Assembly: GCF_003641145.1 (NCBI RefSeq)
Contig: NZ_CP032744.1
Span: forward strand, 2,480,001-2,544,000
Length of the DNA stretch: 64,000 bases
Reading direction: 5' to 3'
DNA from: Lactiplantibacillus paraplantarum
GTDB taxonomy: Bacteria; Bacillota; Bacilli; Lactobacillales; Lactobacillaceae
Shown: positions 1-7,751 of the stretch, piece by piece
Layout: every line of letters starts with the position of its first letter
Position numbering within the stretch: the first letter of the stretch is position 1
Translations under genes and position numbers: made by a program
The notes under the pieces: model-generated
What the model was told of the DNA's origin: nothing
The model's database searches: none
What the model saw: only the letters and a program-made list of their open reading frames with translations

Positions 1-830
1 GGAATAAATACGGCGTTACCAATTGGCTGAATATGCTCATCAATAACTTCGTGATAATCAGTCTGACCAACCGCGATACCGGCAAAGAAGGCGCCAATGA
101 CGGCACTCAAACCAATGGCATCTGCTAAGTACGATAAACCAAAGCAAATCACTAACGACATCAACGTAATTGATGTTGGCACTAGCAATGCGTTCCCTAC
201 CGCCATCAGGTGCGGTACGACCCACTTCACTACAAAGTACAGCGCTACAAAGAAGGCTAATTGAATTGCTAACGAAAGCCCCAAGTTCGTGGATGAATGA
301 CTCCCGCCACCACTAACCTCACTGCCAAACAAGCTAATCATCAAACTCAGGATCAAGACGGCTAAGACGTCATCAACCACCGCCGCACCTAGAATTGTCG
401 TTCCTTCTTTACCATCCAATGCGCCCAACTCTTTGAGCACTGCCACGGAGATTGAGACCGACGTGGCCGCAAACGTGACACCTAAAAACAAACTTTCAGT
501 AGCGTTAAGGTGAAATAACTGGCTGCACCAGTCAATCACCGCGATGGGTAGGACCACCCCTAGTACAGCAACTAATAGACTGGGGCGCCAATACTTCTTC
601 AGTAACTTCAAGTCACTTTCCAACCCAGCCATAAACATTAAAATAATGACGCCAAGTTCCGCAAAGTCTTTAATAAAACTCGTTGCCGAGACCCACCCTA
701 ATACTGCAGGTCCTAGCAGAATCCCACTTAACAATTGGCCAATCACCGCAGGCAGGCCCATCCGCACACTCAGATGTCCAGCTACTGCTGTAACAATTAA
801 AATCAACGCTAAACTACCAACATAATCCAT
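1..830 (-). CDS. Na+/H+ antiporter, CPA2/NapA type (3' end outside window)
   Basis: This is an integral-membrane monovalent cation/proton antiporter of the CPA2 (Kef/NapA) family. About 276 N-terminal residues are inside the window and the C-terminus runs off the left edge. The translation is a chain of hydrophobic helices starting MDYVGSLALIL, with the family segment around residues 30-41 (VIGQLLSGILLG) and a paired aspartate (VVDDVLAV, about D153-D154). That pair corresponds to the ion-binding aspartates of NapA. The ATG at 830 follows AGGAGG at a good distance. The upstream leader carries a terminator-like hairpin ending in a U-run immediately before this ribosome site, so expression may be controlled by attenuation. 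Family assignment is firm; ion specificity is inferred. Confidence 0.88.
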   Translation of the reverse strand, partial: MDYVGSLALILIVTAVAGHLSVRMGLPAVIGQLLSGILLGPAVLGWVSATSFIKDFAELGVIILMFMAGLESDLKLLKKYWRPSLLVAVLGVVLPIAVIDWCSQLFHLNATESLFLGVTFAATSVSISVAVLKELGALDGKEGTTILGAAVVDDVLAVLILSLMISLFGSEVSGGGSHSSTNLGLSLAIQLAFFVALYFVVKWVVPHLMAVGNALLVPTSITLMSLVICFGLSYLADAIGLSAVIGAFFAGIAVGQTDYHEVIDEHIQPIGNAVFI

Positions 831-848
831 TAAAAGCCTCCTAAAAAA

Positions 849-905
849 GGGCACTTCAAGCTCCGACTACCCAACCCAAAAGTAGTCCGAATTCTTGAAG
901 TGTCC
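849..905 (-). terminator. Leader terminator/attenuator before the antiporter gene
   Basis: Read on the minus strand, GGACACTTCAAG, then GACTAC, loop, GTAGTC and CTTGAAGTGCC form a long hairpin. It is followed by TTTTTT and then directly by the AGGAGG of the antiporter. No minus-strand gene lies upstream to be terminated, and a TATACT -10-like box lies about 35 bases further upstream. A competing short hairpin (TTGAAG, loop, CTTCAA at 895-910) would use the 5' arm of the terminator and could act as antiterminator. Confidence 0.6.
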
Positions 906-959
906 TTCAACCGTAAAATCTATTGTGCAATCAGTATAGCATATTTTTCAGAGTCTGAC

Positions 960-989
960 CGTGACATCCGCTCGTGAAAGCGGTTATAA
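960..989 (+). promoter_or_regulatory. Putative promoter of the YczE-like gene
   Basis: GTGACA at 960-965 and TATAAT at 984-989 are separated by about 18 bases, ahead of a GGAAAGG ribosome site at about 1009-1015. The pair resembles a sigma-A promoter. No transcript evidence is available. Confidence 0.45.
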
Positions 990-1025
990 TAAGCCATATA
1001 CTGTTAATGGAAAGGTCGCTTAGTC

Positions 1026-1703
1026 GTGTTGAACATCTCTGATTTTCGTCAACGTTTTATATTTTTAATCTTTTCCATCCTATTGAATTCCGCTGCCAAT
1101 GCACTCACTATCGCAACTAGTCTGGGGAGTGCCGTCTGGACGGGCTCTAGTGTCAACCTAGCTGATTGGACGCACATTTCATTGGGGACGACACTATTAC
1201 TATATGGGGTCGTCGTTACGATTCTCAATCAGTTGTTACTCGGTCATTTCGATCGCCGACGCTTCATCTCCAATTTACTTTATATCGTCCCGTTTAGTTA
1301 TCTCGTACAATTTATCGGTTACTTCTGGGATTGGTTACAAATTCCAGCGTTGCCCTTGATTCCACGGTTGATCCTAAACGTGCTCGGCTTATTAGGCGTG
1401 GCAGCCGCCGTTTCGATTTATCAACGTTGTAATTTAATTCAACATCCAAACGATGATTTATCATACATTTTACGGTTTCGGTTTCTACATGGCTCTGCCA
1501 TAATTGCCCAGTGGACGAGTTACTTACCACCACTAACAATCATCATAGTATCATTTTTTGCCACGGGACACTTGCGAGCTATTGGCTTTGGAACGGCCTT
1601 TGCTTTGATCGCACAAGGCGCCATCATGGGCTGGTCAGATAGTCATGTCTTCCCACACCTCAAGCATCACGTCGATGTCGCCCAAGCGCATCATCCGGCC
1701 TAA
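1026..1703 (+). CDS. YczE/YyaS/YitT-like integral membrane protein
   Basis: This is a polytopic membrane protein of 225 residues with about five hydrophobic segments. The N-terminal segment (LNSAANALTIATSLGSAVWTG, residues about 20-40) has the Gly/Ala/Ser-rich pattern of the YczE/YyaS membrane family, whose biochemical role is unknown. The start is GTG at 1026, with GGAAAGG about ten bases upstream and a sigma-A-like promoter before it. The C-terminus is His-rich (HVFPHLKHHVDVAQAHH), which could bind metal; that is speculation. It is monocistronic or loosely linked to the following permease, 68 bases away. Confidence 0.7.
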   Translation: MLNISDFRQRFIFLIFSILLNSAANALTIATSLGSAVWTGSSVNLADWTHISLGTTLLLYGVVVTILNQLLLGHFDRRRFISNLLYIVPFSYLVQFIGYFWDWLQIPALPLIPRLILNVLGLLGVAAAVSIYQRCNLIQHPNDDLSYILRFRFLHGSAIIAQWTSYLPPLTIIIVSFFATGHLRAIGFGTAFALIAQGAIMGWSDSHVFPHLKHHVDVAQAHHPA

Positions 1704-1771
1704 AGATGTGTTGACAAAGCTCATGCTTAACCCCAATAATGAGACTATTCTAATTTATTGGACTGAAGCAG

Positions 1772-2698
1772 ATGAATCTAACACAATTAACGAGTCAAAT
1801 TATCTTAATGTTTATCCTCATGCTAGTCGGCTTGCTTATTAATAAGCTTGGCTTCATGCACGCCCAGACTTCCACCGACTTAACGAATATTTTGCTGTAC
1901 ATCGTCTCTCCCTGCTTGATTGTCCAAGCCTTCGAAAAGACGTTTTCAGCCGACCGCTTGCAAATGCTGGCCCGAGTCATTGTCGGAATCGTGATCATTT
2001 ATCTCATCATGATCATCGTGACCCAATTACTCTTCAAACATGTGGCTGATGGCAATTTACGCCGTATCATGCGCTATGGTTCTGTCTACTCTAACGCTGG
2101 CTTTATGGGAATACCGCTAACAAGTGCCCTATTTGGTGCAACCGGCGTCTTCTTTGCAGTGGCATCATTAGCGGCCTTTAATATTTTCAGTTGGACGCAC
2201 GGCATCAGTCTATTTACCGGCCGTCACGGAAACCGCCGTGACAACCTCAAGCAGATCGTTTTAAATCCCAACATTATCGCCATCATTGTGGGCCTACTCA
2301 TTTTTGTCACGTCGTTTAAATTGCCAACGATTGCCAACAGTGCCGTCAAGTATGTCAGTTCAGTCAATACGCCGTTATCAATGATCGTCATCGGCAATAG
2401 CTTAGCGGACGTTAAGCTTGATCGGACGACCTTGGACAAGCGACTCTGGCTCGTGATTTTACTACGTAATTTACTATTTCCGTATCTGGCAATCGTCGTC
2501 TTACAACTGATGGGGATCAGTGGTATCCCATTGTTTACCACCGTCTTAATGGCCGCTTGTCCAGTAGCCGGAATTGTCGTCTTGTTCTCCCTCAAGGTTC
2601 ACGGCAATCCAGGCCCCGCCGTGGCGCTAATGAGTATTTCGACGATTTTAAGCGTTGTCACGATTCCAATCGTCTTTGCTTTGGTTAATCTGCATTAG
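1772..2698 (+). CDS. AEC-family permease (auxin efflux carrier / malate permease type)
   Basis: This 308-residue membrane transporter of the AEC superfamily has about ten transmembrane helices in two five-helix halves. The first half includes the motif around residues 107-117 (SVYSNAGFMGIP), and the second has TVLMAACPVAG near residue 257. These Asn/Gly/Pro-containing broken helices are typical of AEC carriers such as MleP, which move organic acids. Substrate is not determined here; malate or another dicarboxylate is a guess supported weakly by the convergent aspartase gene. The ATG at 1772 has only a poor ribosome site, and the gene may be read from the promoter of the upstream gene. A strong bidirectional terminator lies 178 bases downstream. 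Confidence 0.85.
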   Translation: MNLTQLTSQIILMFILMLVGLLINKLGFMHAQTSTDLTNILLYIVSPCLIVQAFEKTFSADRLQMLARVIVGIVIIYLIMIIVTQLLFKHVADGNLRRIMRYGSVYSNAGFMGIPLTSALFGATGVFFAVASLAAFNIFSWTHGISLFTGRHGNRRDNLKQIVLNPNIIAIIVGLLIFVTSFKLPTIANSAVKYVSSVNTPLSMIVIGNSLADVKLDRTTLDKRLWLVILLRNLLFPYLAIVVLQLMGISGIPLFTTVLMAACPVAGIVVLFSLKVHGNPGPAVALMSISTILSVVTIPIVFALVNLH

Positions 2699-2875
2699 CT
2701 ACTGTTACAGCCAGTTTTCCAGTCTACACAATAAGCAACTAAACGCGGGTAACTGCGCCACGCTTGTGCATGGATAAGTCTTGCTATTTCTAAAAAATAA
2801 CGGCTGATGTGGACCAAACAGACCCAATTAACTGCTAGCCCCCAATTGTTGGGAACCCGCTAAGGATACAAACCG

Positions 2876-2920
2876 AATAGGCGCATCAAGAATTAACGAT
2901 TAATTCTTGATGCGCCTATT
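2876..2920. terminator. Bidirectional terminator, perfect 21-bp stem
   Basis: Arms at 2876-2896 and 2900-2920 are perfect inverted repeats with a 3-base loop (CGA). The element sits between the convergent permease and aspartase genes. A smaller CCCAA/TTGGG hairpin lies just upstream near 2840-2853. Confidence 0.8.
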
Positions 2921-3007
2921 GAGATTTTATCCAGATACTTGTCACTTTTTTGAGCTATCGAGTCGCCCGACACCTATTTTAAACATCATCTCAATTAATA
3001 AGTATCA

Positions 3008-4411
3008 TCACGATTTCGCGACGATTCGGGATCTAGTCACATCTTCTTGCCGTGGCTGCATCAGTCCCACTGGTGAAAATAGCTGATCAACCAATTCGTC
3101 ACTGAGTAACTGACGTCGATGCAATAATTCAGGAATCGCTTGGTTAGTAGCGAGGGCTTCTTTAATCAGCGCGGTGGTCGTCTCGTAACCAAGGTATGGT
3201 GCCAAAACAGTTGCCGTAATGGCGGAGTGCGCCACTTGATCCGCACAGCGCTGACGATTGACCGTCAATTGCCGCACACAGTGATCGACCAATGTTTCTA
3301 AAGCTCGCTGTAAATGTTGCTCACTGGCTAACAACGCTCGCAACATAATCGGTTCAAAAGCATTCAATTCCAATTGCCCCGCTTCAGCCGCCATCGTTAC
3401 CGTCGTATCATGACCAATCACCTCAAACGCAACTTGGTTAACAACTTCCGGAATAACCGGATTGATTTTGCCGGGCATAATGGAAGAGCCAGCTTGCTGC
3501 GCGGGTAAATTCAATTCACCAAAACCGGCTTGCGGGCCACTCGCCAACAATCTTAAGTCATTGCTAAACTTCGAAAGGTCAACGGCTAACGTCTTCATGG
3601 CTGCGGAGAATTCCACGAACAAATCACAGTTCTGCGTTGCATCAATCAAGTCCGGTGCGGCTACCAAGCCTAAGTCAGTATTTTGATTTAATTTCACCAA
3701 AATTTGTTGTTGGTACGTGCGGGTCGCGTTGATACCAGTGCCGATTGCAGTCCCCCCCAAGTTCACAATCCGGAGGTGTTCCCCAGCCTGCCGTACGCGG
3801 GCTAAATCACGCTTGAATAATTGATAATAAGCATGAAAGGTCCGCCCGTACGTCGTTGGAACCGCATCTTCCAGTTGGGTCCGACCAACTTTGATGGCAT
3901 CTTGATAACGCTGCGACTTAACCAGTAACGTTTGTACCAACCGGCTGAGTGCCGTTAATAATCCTGGGAGCTGCATGCAAAGCGCCATTTTACCGGCCGT
4001 TGGAAAAGTATCATTGGTTGATTGTGATTGATTAACATCATCGTTGGGATGAACGGCAACTGCCGGCATCAACCGGTGGGCTAAATTAGCGACAACCTCA
4101 TTGACGTTCATATTAGCCGAGGTGCCAGCACCCCCCTGAATCGCGGGAACAATGAAGTTATCCGTATAACGCCCCAGTAGCAACTGGTTACATGCCGCAA
4201 TGATGGCGTGCGCCTTGTCAGCAGATAAAGTCCCGCTGACCGCATTCACGCTAGCCGCGGCCTTCTTAATTTGAACGAGACTTTGGATGATCAGCGGATG
4301 CATCAGTTCCGTTGAAATCGGGAAATTATGAACGGCACGTAACGTATGAATGCCATACAACGCATCATCCGGAACAGCTAACTTACCAATACAATCAGCT
4401 TCAATTCGCAT
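3008..4411 (-). CDS. aspA: Aspartate ammonia-lyase (aspartase)
   Basis: The 467-residue cytoplasmic enzyme of the aspartase/fumarase superfamily is predicted to deaminate L-aspartate to fumarate and ammonia. The superfamily signature GSSIMPGKINPV is at residues 308-319 and the substrate-binding loop QSTNDTFP at about 130-137. The sequence following the signature (IPEVVNQVAFEVIGHD) and the N-terminal YGIHTLRAVHNFPIS match aspartase rather than class II fumarase, which carries different residues there. Length agrees with the family, and the start ATG at 4411 follows GAGGG at short distance. The gene stands alone, convergent with the AEC permease across a perfect terminator and followed upstream by structured repeat A. 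Aspartase versus fumarase is the only real ambiguity. Confidence 0.88.
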   Translation of the reverse strand: MRIEADCIGKLAVPDDALYGIHTLRAVHNFPISTELMHPLIIQSLVQIKKAAASVNAVSGTLSADKAHAIIAACNQLLLGRYTDNFIVPAIQGGAGTSANMNVNEVVANLAHRLMPAVAVHPNDDVNQSQSTNDTFPTAGKMALCMQLPGLLTALSRLVQTLLVKSQRYQDAIKVGRTQLEDAVPTTYGRTFHAYYQLFKRDLARVRQAGEHLRIVNLGGTAIGTGINATRTYQQQILVKLNQNTDLGLVAAPDLIDATQNCDLFVEFSAAMKTLAVDLSKFSNDLRLLASGPQAGFGELNLPAQQAGSSIMPGKINPVIPEVVNQVAFEVIGHDTTVTMAAEAGQLELNAFEPIMLRALLASEQHLQRALETLVDHCVRQLTVNRQRCADQVAHSAITATVLAPYLGYETTTALIKEALATNQAIPELLHRRQLLSDELVDQLFSPVGLMQPRQEDVTRSRIVAKS

Positions 4412-4679
4412 AGCAAAACCCTCTTATTTAGATTTCATGTAACATCTTCTAACATGAATGATTAGAGTTTAGACCATTTTTACTAAAATACAATCCTTTT
4501 AATTGATTTACGACTAATATTAAGTCTAACATCGATTATGGTTAATATTCATTAAGCTCATCATCGGCATACTTCATATTAATTAACTGTCCCCTACTGC
4601 CAGCGCCTATACCAATTATTAAGTTATTACACAAACATCAATAGCCCGCTTGGTATCAGTATCGTGCCAGTCATTTTAG
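4412..4679. other. Intergenic, AT-rich; no gene seen
   Basis: Upstream region of aspA. It is AT-rich with several TAATAT-like runs that could hold the aspA promoter on the minus strand, but no convincing ORF or single promoter stands out. Confidence 0.4.
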
Positions 4680-5566
4680 GACTAATCATGATTAAAACGT
4701 GCCAGGTTTAGATTGTTGTTCGTCAGCGTGTGTGCGTCCTATTCCGACCTCCGGGGCTGGGTGCCAATTGCTGGAACGTAGCCGACGTCGATTTGAGCTA
4801 ACGCCCAACCCGCGTCATCTCAAATACGAGTCTTATTCTAAGCCGGAAGGAAATCACTTCCAGCTAAGAATAATTTGGCTACTGAGCATTGTCACCCAGC
4901 CCCTCCAGTCGGGAAGTCGCTCGAATGGCTGATGAACGACCGCCTAATTTGGTCCAATGGGTCGCTGACCATTTTGATACTGGAACTTTAAACAAAGCGT
5001 TAGGTGCATTAGAACTTTGTCGAGAGATTAAATCTTACTACACGATTCAGGATTAGTGAGCTGGCTCAATATCATTTTCAGTCTGACAGTTGATTAGCAA
5101 AATTATCGTTTATGAAAAACAATGACAAATCCAGCAAAATTTGGGTACGCACATGTCTGCCATTCGAATACTATCCCGACTGGAAGGCGTTTCAGCCAAT
5201 GCTCAGCGGTGCAAGAGTGTGAGGTTCAGACGGGTTGAGACCGAGGATTAGCCTAGCTATGACGTTAAGCGGTGAATTTCCGCTTGGCGCCATAGCGTCC
5301 CTAACCGGAAGTCTCAGTCTGACCTGAACACGTTTCACCAATATGGATTAAGGCGTGGAAGACCAGTATTTAAGACGTGGGTTGCGGCTTAAATCTGTGT
5401 CCACCGCGTTCCAGCAATTGGCAGAAATGCCTGGAAGTCGGTGTAGGACGCACTACCTAAGCAAGTTTACGCCCACTCGCACCTGTTTCCAGCGGTTTTT
5501 AGCTGGCCGTTTTTGAACTTAAAAAACGACACGTTTTAATCATGATTCATGACCGATTAACTAATA
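4680..5566. repeat. Large structured interspersed repeat, copy A
   Basis: A non-coding repeat of about 0.9 kb recurs as copies B (19850-20757), C (27029-27812) and D (62838-63867). The ends are inverted repeats: CATGATTAAAACGTGCC at 4687-4703 and GACACGTTTTAATCATG at 5528-5544. Half 1 folds through 4746-4771 with 4886-4910, with an inner hairpin at 4833-4849/4857-4873. Half 2 folds through 5182-5202 with 5414-5436. Half 2 carries a large hairpin insert at about 5213-5337 (module alpha, shared with D). There is no insert in half 1. The core between the halves matches copy B rather than C or D. The end abuts the stop codon of the MFS gene at 5572. It looks like a non-autonomous mobile or MITE-like element; no transposase is encoded. 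Confidence 0.85.
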
Positions 5567-5571
5567 CACTG

Positions 5572-6759
5572 CTAATGTTGCGCTTGTCGTGTCACCACCC
5601 GTGGATAATGAACAAAGTGGGCATAAAAGCCAATCATTAACACGACGACCGCTAACCCGCAGACGCCGTTCCAACCAGCTAAATCCCATAAGACATTGCC
5701 ACAAAATGAACCTAGGGCGCCACCCATGAAGTAGCCAAACATGAATACCGAATTGAAACGGCTACTGGCATGGACATCGATGCTTTGAATCCGTGTCTGA
5801 TTCGCGACCTGCCCGAATTGAGTACCTAAATCAAGAATGACAATACCAATAATTAACCCCACCAAATGCGTACCACTCAGCCAAAACACTACGTAGGCTA
5901 ATGTTGATAACACTAGACCCAAGCCGATAATCGTTCGGGGCCGAAAACGATCAGCTAGACGGCCAATTAAAGGGGCTGCTAACACACCGGTAACACCTAG
6001 CAACGCAAGCAGACCAGCTTCACGACTTCCCCACCCGTATTGATGTTGCAAGTAAAAGACGAGTGTTGCCCAGAAAATATTAGAAACACCAAACAAGACA
6101 AAGCCGTTAACAGCCGACGCTCGCAAAACCGGATAGCGTTTTACTAACTGGGGCACTGTCTGAATCATGGCTTTATAATTCGTGGTATGTGTCGTCACGG
6201 GATCATGCGGTAATTTTCGCCACAAGACGAGCCACAATCCTGCAATCAAGATAGCGGCAATCAGATAAACCATCTGCCAAGGCAAATAGCTCGCAAGTAC
6301 CCCACTGACAGTTCGTGATAAGAGAACCCCAACGAGTAAACCACTCAGAACGTTGCCCAAGACTTGACCGCGCTGATTACGAGGCGCGAGAAAGCCGGCG
6401 TACGGAATAATGACTTGCGGTGCCACTGAGGTTATCCCAATCAATAAGCTCGCCAAGGCATACACCCAAATATTGGGTGCCACGAAGGCTAGTAACGCTG
6501 AAATGATTGCGAGTACCAGTAAGCGCATAATCAACGTTCGGCGATTCATGATATCACCCATAGGAACAATTAACAGTAACCCGAAGGCATAGCCCAACTG
6601 CGTTAGCATTGCTACCGCGCCAATAACGGCATTTGGAAGATTAAACTGCTGTGCAATGTCAGCTTCAATTGGTTGAATATAATTAATATTAGCCACTACA
6701 ATGGCTGCCGAAATCGCCATTAATAGGACCGTACTTTTATTTAAAGATTTTGAATTCAC
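5572..6759 (-). CDS. MFS transporter (YnfM/NepI-like efflux permease)
   Basis: This major facilitator superfamily permease has about 395 residues and twelve predicted helices. The loop 2-3 motif appears as GDIMNRRTLIM, and the second-half equivalent is GRLADRFRPRTI. Such 12-helix single-component exporters usually act on sugars, nucleosides or drugs by proton antiport; the substrate here is unknown. I prefer the GTG start at 6759 (VNSKSLNKST), because GGAAAGGAAA precedes it at proper spacing. A longer frame reaches back to a TTG at 6801 but has no ribosome site. The 3' end touches the terminal repeat of element A. A HAD hydrolase lies about 120 bases upstream on the same strand, so co-transcription is possible. 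Confidence 0.85.
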   Translation of the reverse strand: MNSKSLNKSTVLLMAISAAIVVANINYIQPIEADIAQQFNLPNAVIGAVAMLTQLGYAFGLLLIVPMGDIMNRRTLIMRLLVLAIISALLAFVAPNIWVYALASLLIGITSVAPQVIIPYAGFLAPRNQRGQVLGNVLSGLLVGVLLSRTVSGVLASYLPWQMVYLIAAILIAGLWLVLWRKLPHDPVTTHTTNYKAMIQTVPQLVKRYPVLRASAVNGFVLFGVSNIFWATLVFYLQHQYGWGSREAGLLALLGVTGVLAAPLIGRLADRFRPRTIIGLGLVLSTLAYVVFWLSGTHLVGLIIGIVILDLGTQFGQVANQTRIQSIDVHASSRFNSVFMFGYFMGGALGSFCGNVLWDLAGWNGVCGLAVVVLMIGFYAHFVHYPRVVTRQAQH

Positions 6760-6877
6760 GTTAATTTCCTTTCCAACTTTGAGATTTAACAGTCTAGTCA
6801 AAATTAGAAAGCTTGTTCGACCCTAATAATCAGCCAGTGCTTTAACTGCTGATCAACGGGGACACTACCGCGCACGC

Positions 6878-7540
6878 TTACTCGACCCACTGCTTAGCAG
6901 CGGCCAAATCAGTAACCATATGGGTCGGCCGTTCAGCACTAGTCGGTTGTCGCTGATCACGATTAATCCAAATCATCGGCCACTGCATAGCACTGGCTGG
7001 AACAACATCGGATTCATAGCCACGTGCAATGTGCCAATGATTATCTGCCGTTAACTTAAAACGCTCTTGAACAGTTTCAAAGAAAGCTGACGCTGGTTTG
7101 TAAGCCTGAACATCTTCAGCCGTAACAACCGCTGTGAACGGCACCTTTAAGGCAGCAATGTTGGCCGGCATAATATCCCATGATGAGTTCGACATAATAA
7201 TCAATTGATAGCCCAATTGCTGCCACGCTGTTAAGGTCGGTATAACGTCGGCGTATGGTAATAGGTGTCGTTGCACTTCCAGACATTCCACGTAATGACT
7301 TTCAAAGAAGTGTCCTTGTTCAAATAATCGATCTAAATGTTTCAGGTCAGCCCGGACTAATGCTGAATAATCTAGATAAGGGTGGACGCTAGCGGGATCG
7401 TCCTCATAAGTCGCGTAGGCTTTGCGAACCGTCAGTGGGTCTAAACCAACCGCTAAGCCTAAATTAGCCACCCATTGATACAACGGTTCAGTATTAATTA
7501 ACGTCCCGTAACAATCAAATGTTAAATATGTTTCTGTCAT
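6878..7540 (-). CDS. HAD-superfamily hydrolase, haloacid dehalogenase type II-like
   Basis: The predicted cytoplasmic hydrolase of about 220 residues belongs to HAD subfamily IA. Motif I is TFDCYGTLIN with nucleophile D9. Motif II is the IIMSNSSW segment, motif III the lysine of QAYKPASAFF, and motif IV the acidic GYESDVVPA stretch near the C-terminus. The layout resembles 2-haloacid dehalogenases, but many such proteins are generic phosphatases, so substrate cannot be given. The ATG at 7540 is preceded by AAGGAAG at about eight bases; the frame extends further upstream to 7603 without a better site. It is followed on the same strand by the MFS permease. Confidence 0.82.
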   Translation of the reverse strand: MTETYLTFDCYGTLINTEPLYQWVANLGLAVGLDPLTVRKAYATYEDDPASVHPYLDYSALVRADLKHLDRLFEQGHFFESHYVECLEVQRHLLPYADVIPTLTAWQQLGYQLIIMSNSSWDIMPANIAALKVPFTAVVTAEDVQAYKPASAFFETVQERFKLTADNHWHIARGYESDVVPASAMQWPMIWINRDQRQPTSAERPTHMVTDLAAAKQWVE

Positions 7541-7751
7541 CTTTTCAACTTCCTTACTGAATGTCGATGAATCATGCTGGCTATTATTAGCATGACTCAC
7601 CATAAATTAAATAATATTATCTATTCATTTTACCACGACATCGACCATTCAGTTGACCACCCCAGTACCAATTAATAGGCCTAGGACCTGCATCGTGATA
7701 TACTTATTGATTGTGCATTATTACAGAATTCATAAAAGAAAGGACGGTATT

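Noticed and set aside
4699..4932. ORF of about 77 codons in repeat A, with similar frames in B (19888-20112) and D (63599-63814)
   Set aside because: The frame lies in the arms of the nested hairpin, has no ribosome site, and in copy C it is closed by TGA. Similarity follows from repeat identity and stem constraints, not from protein selection.
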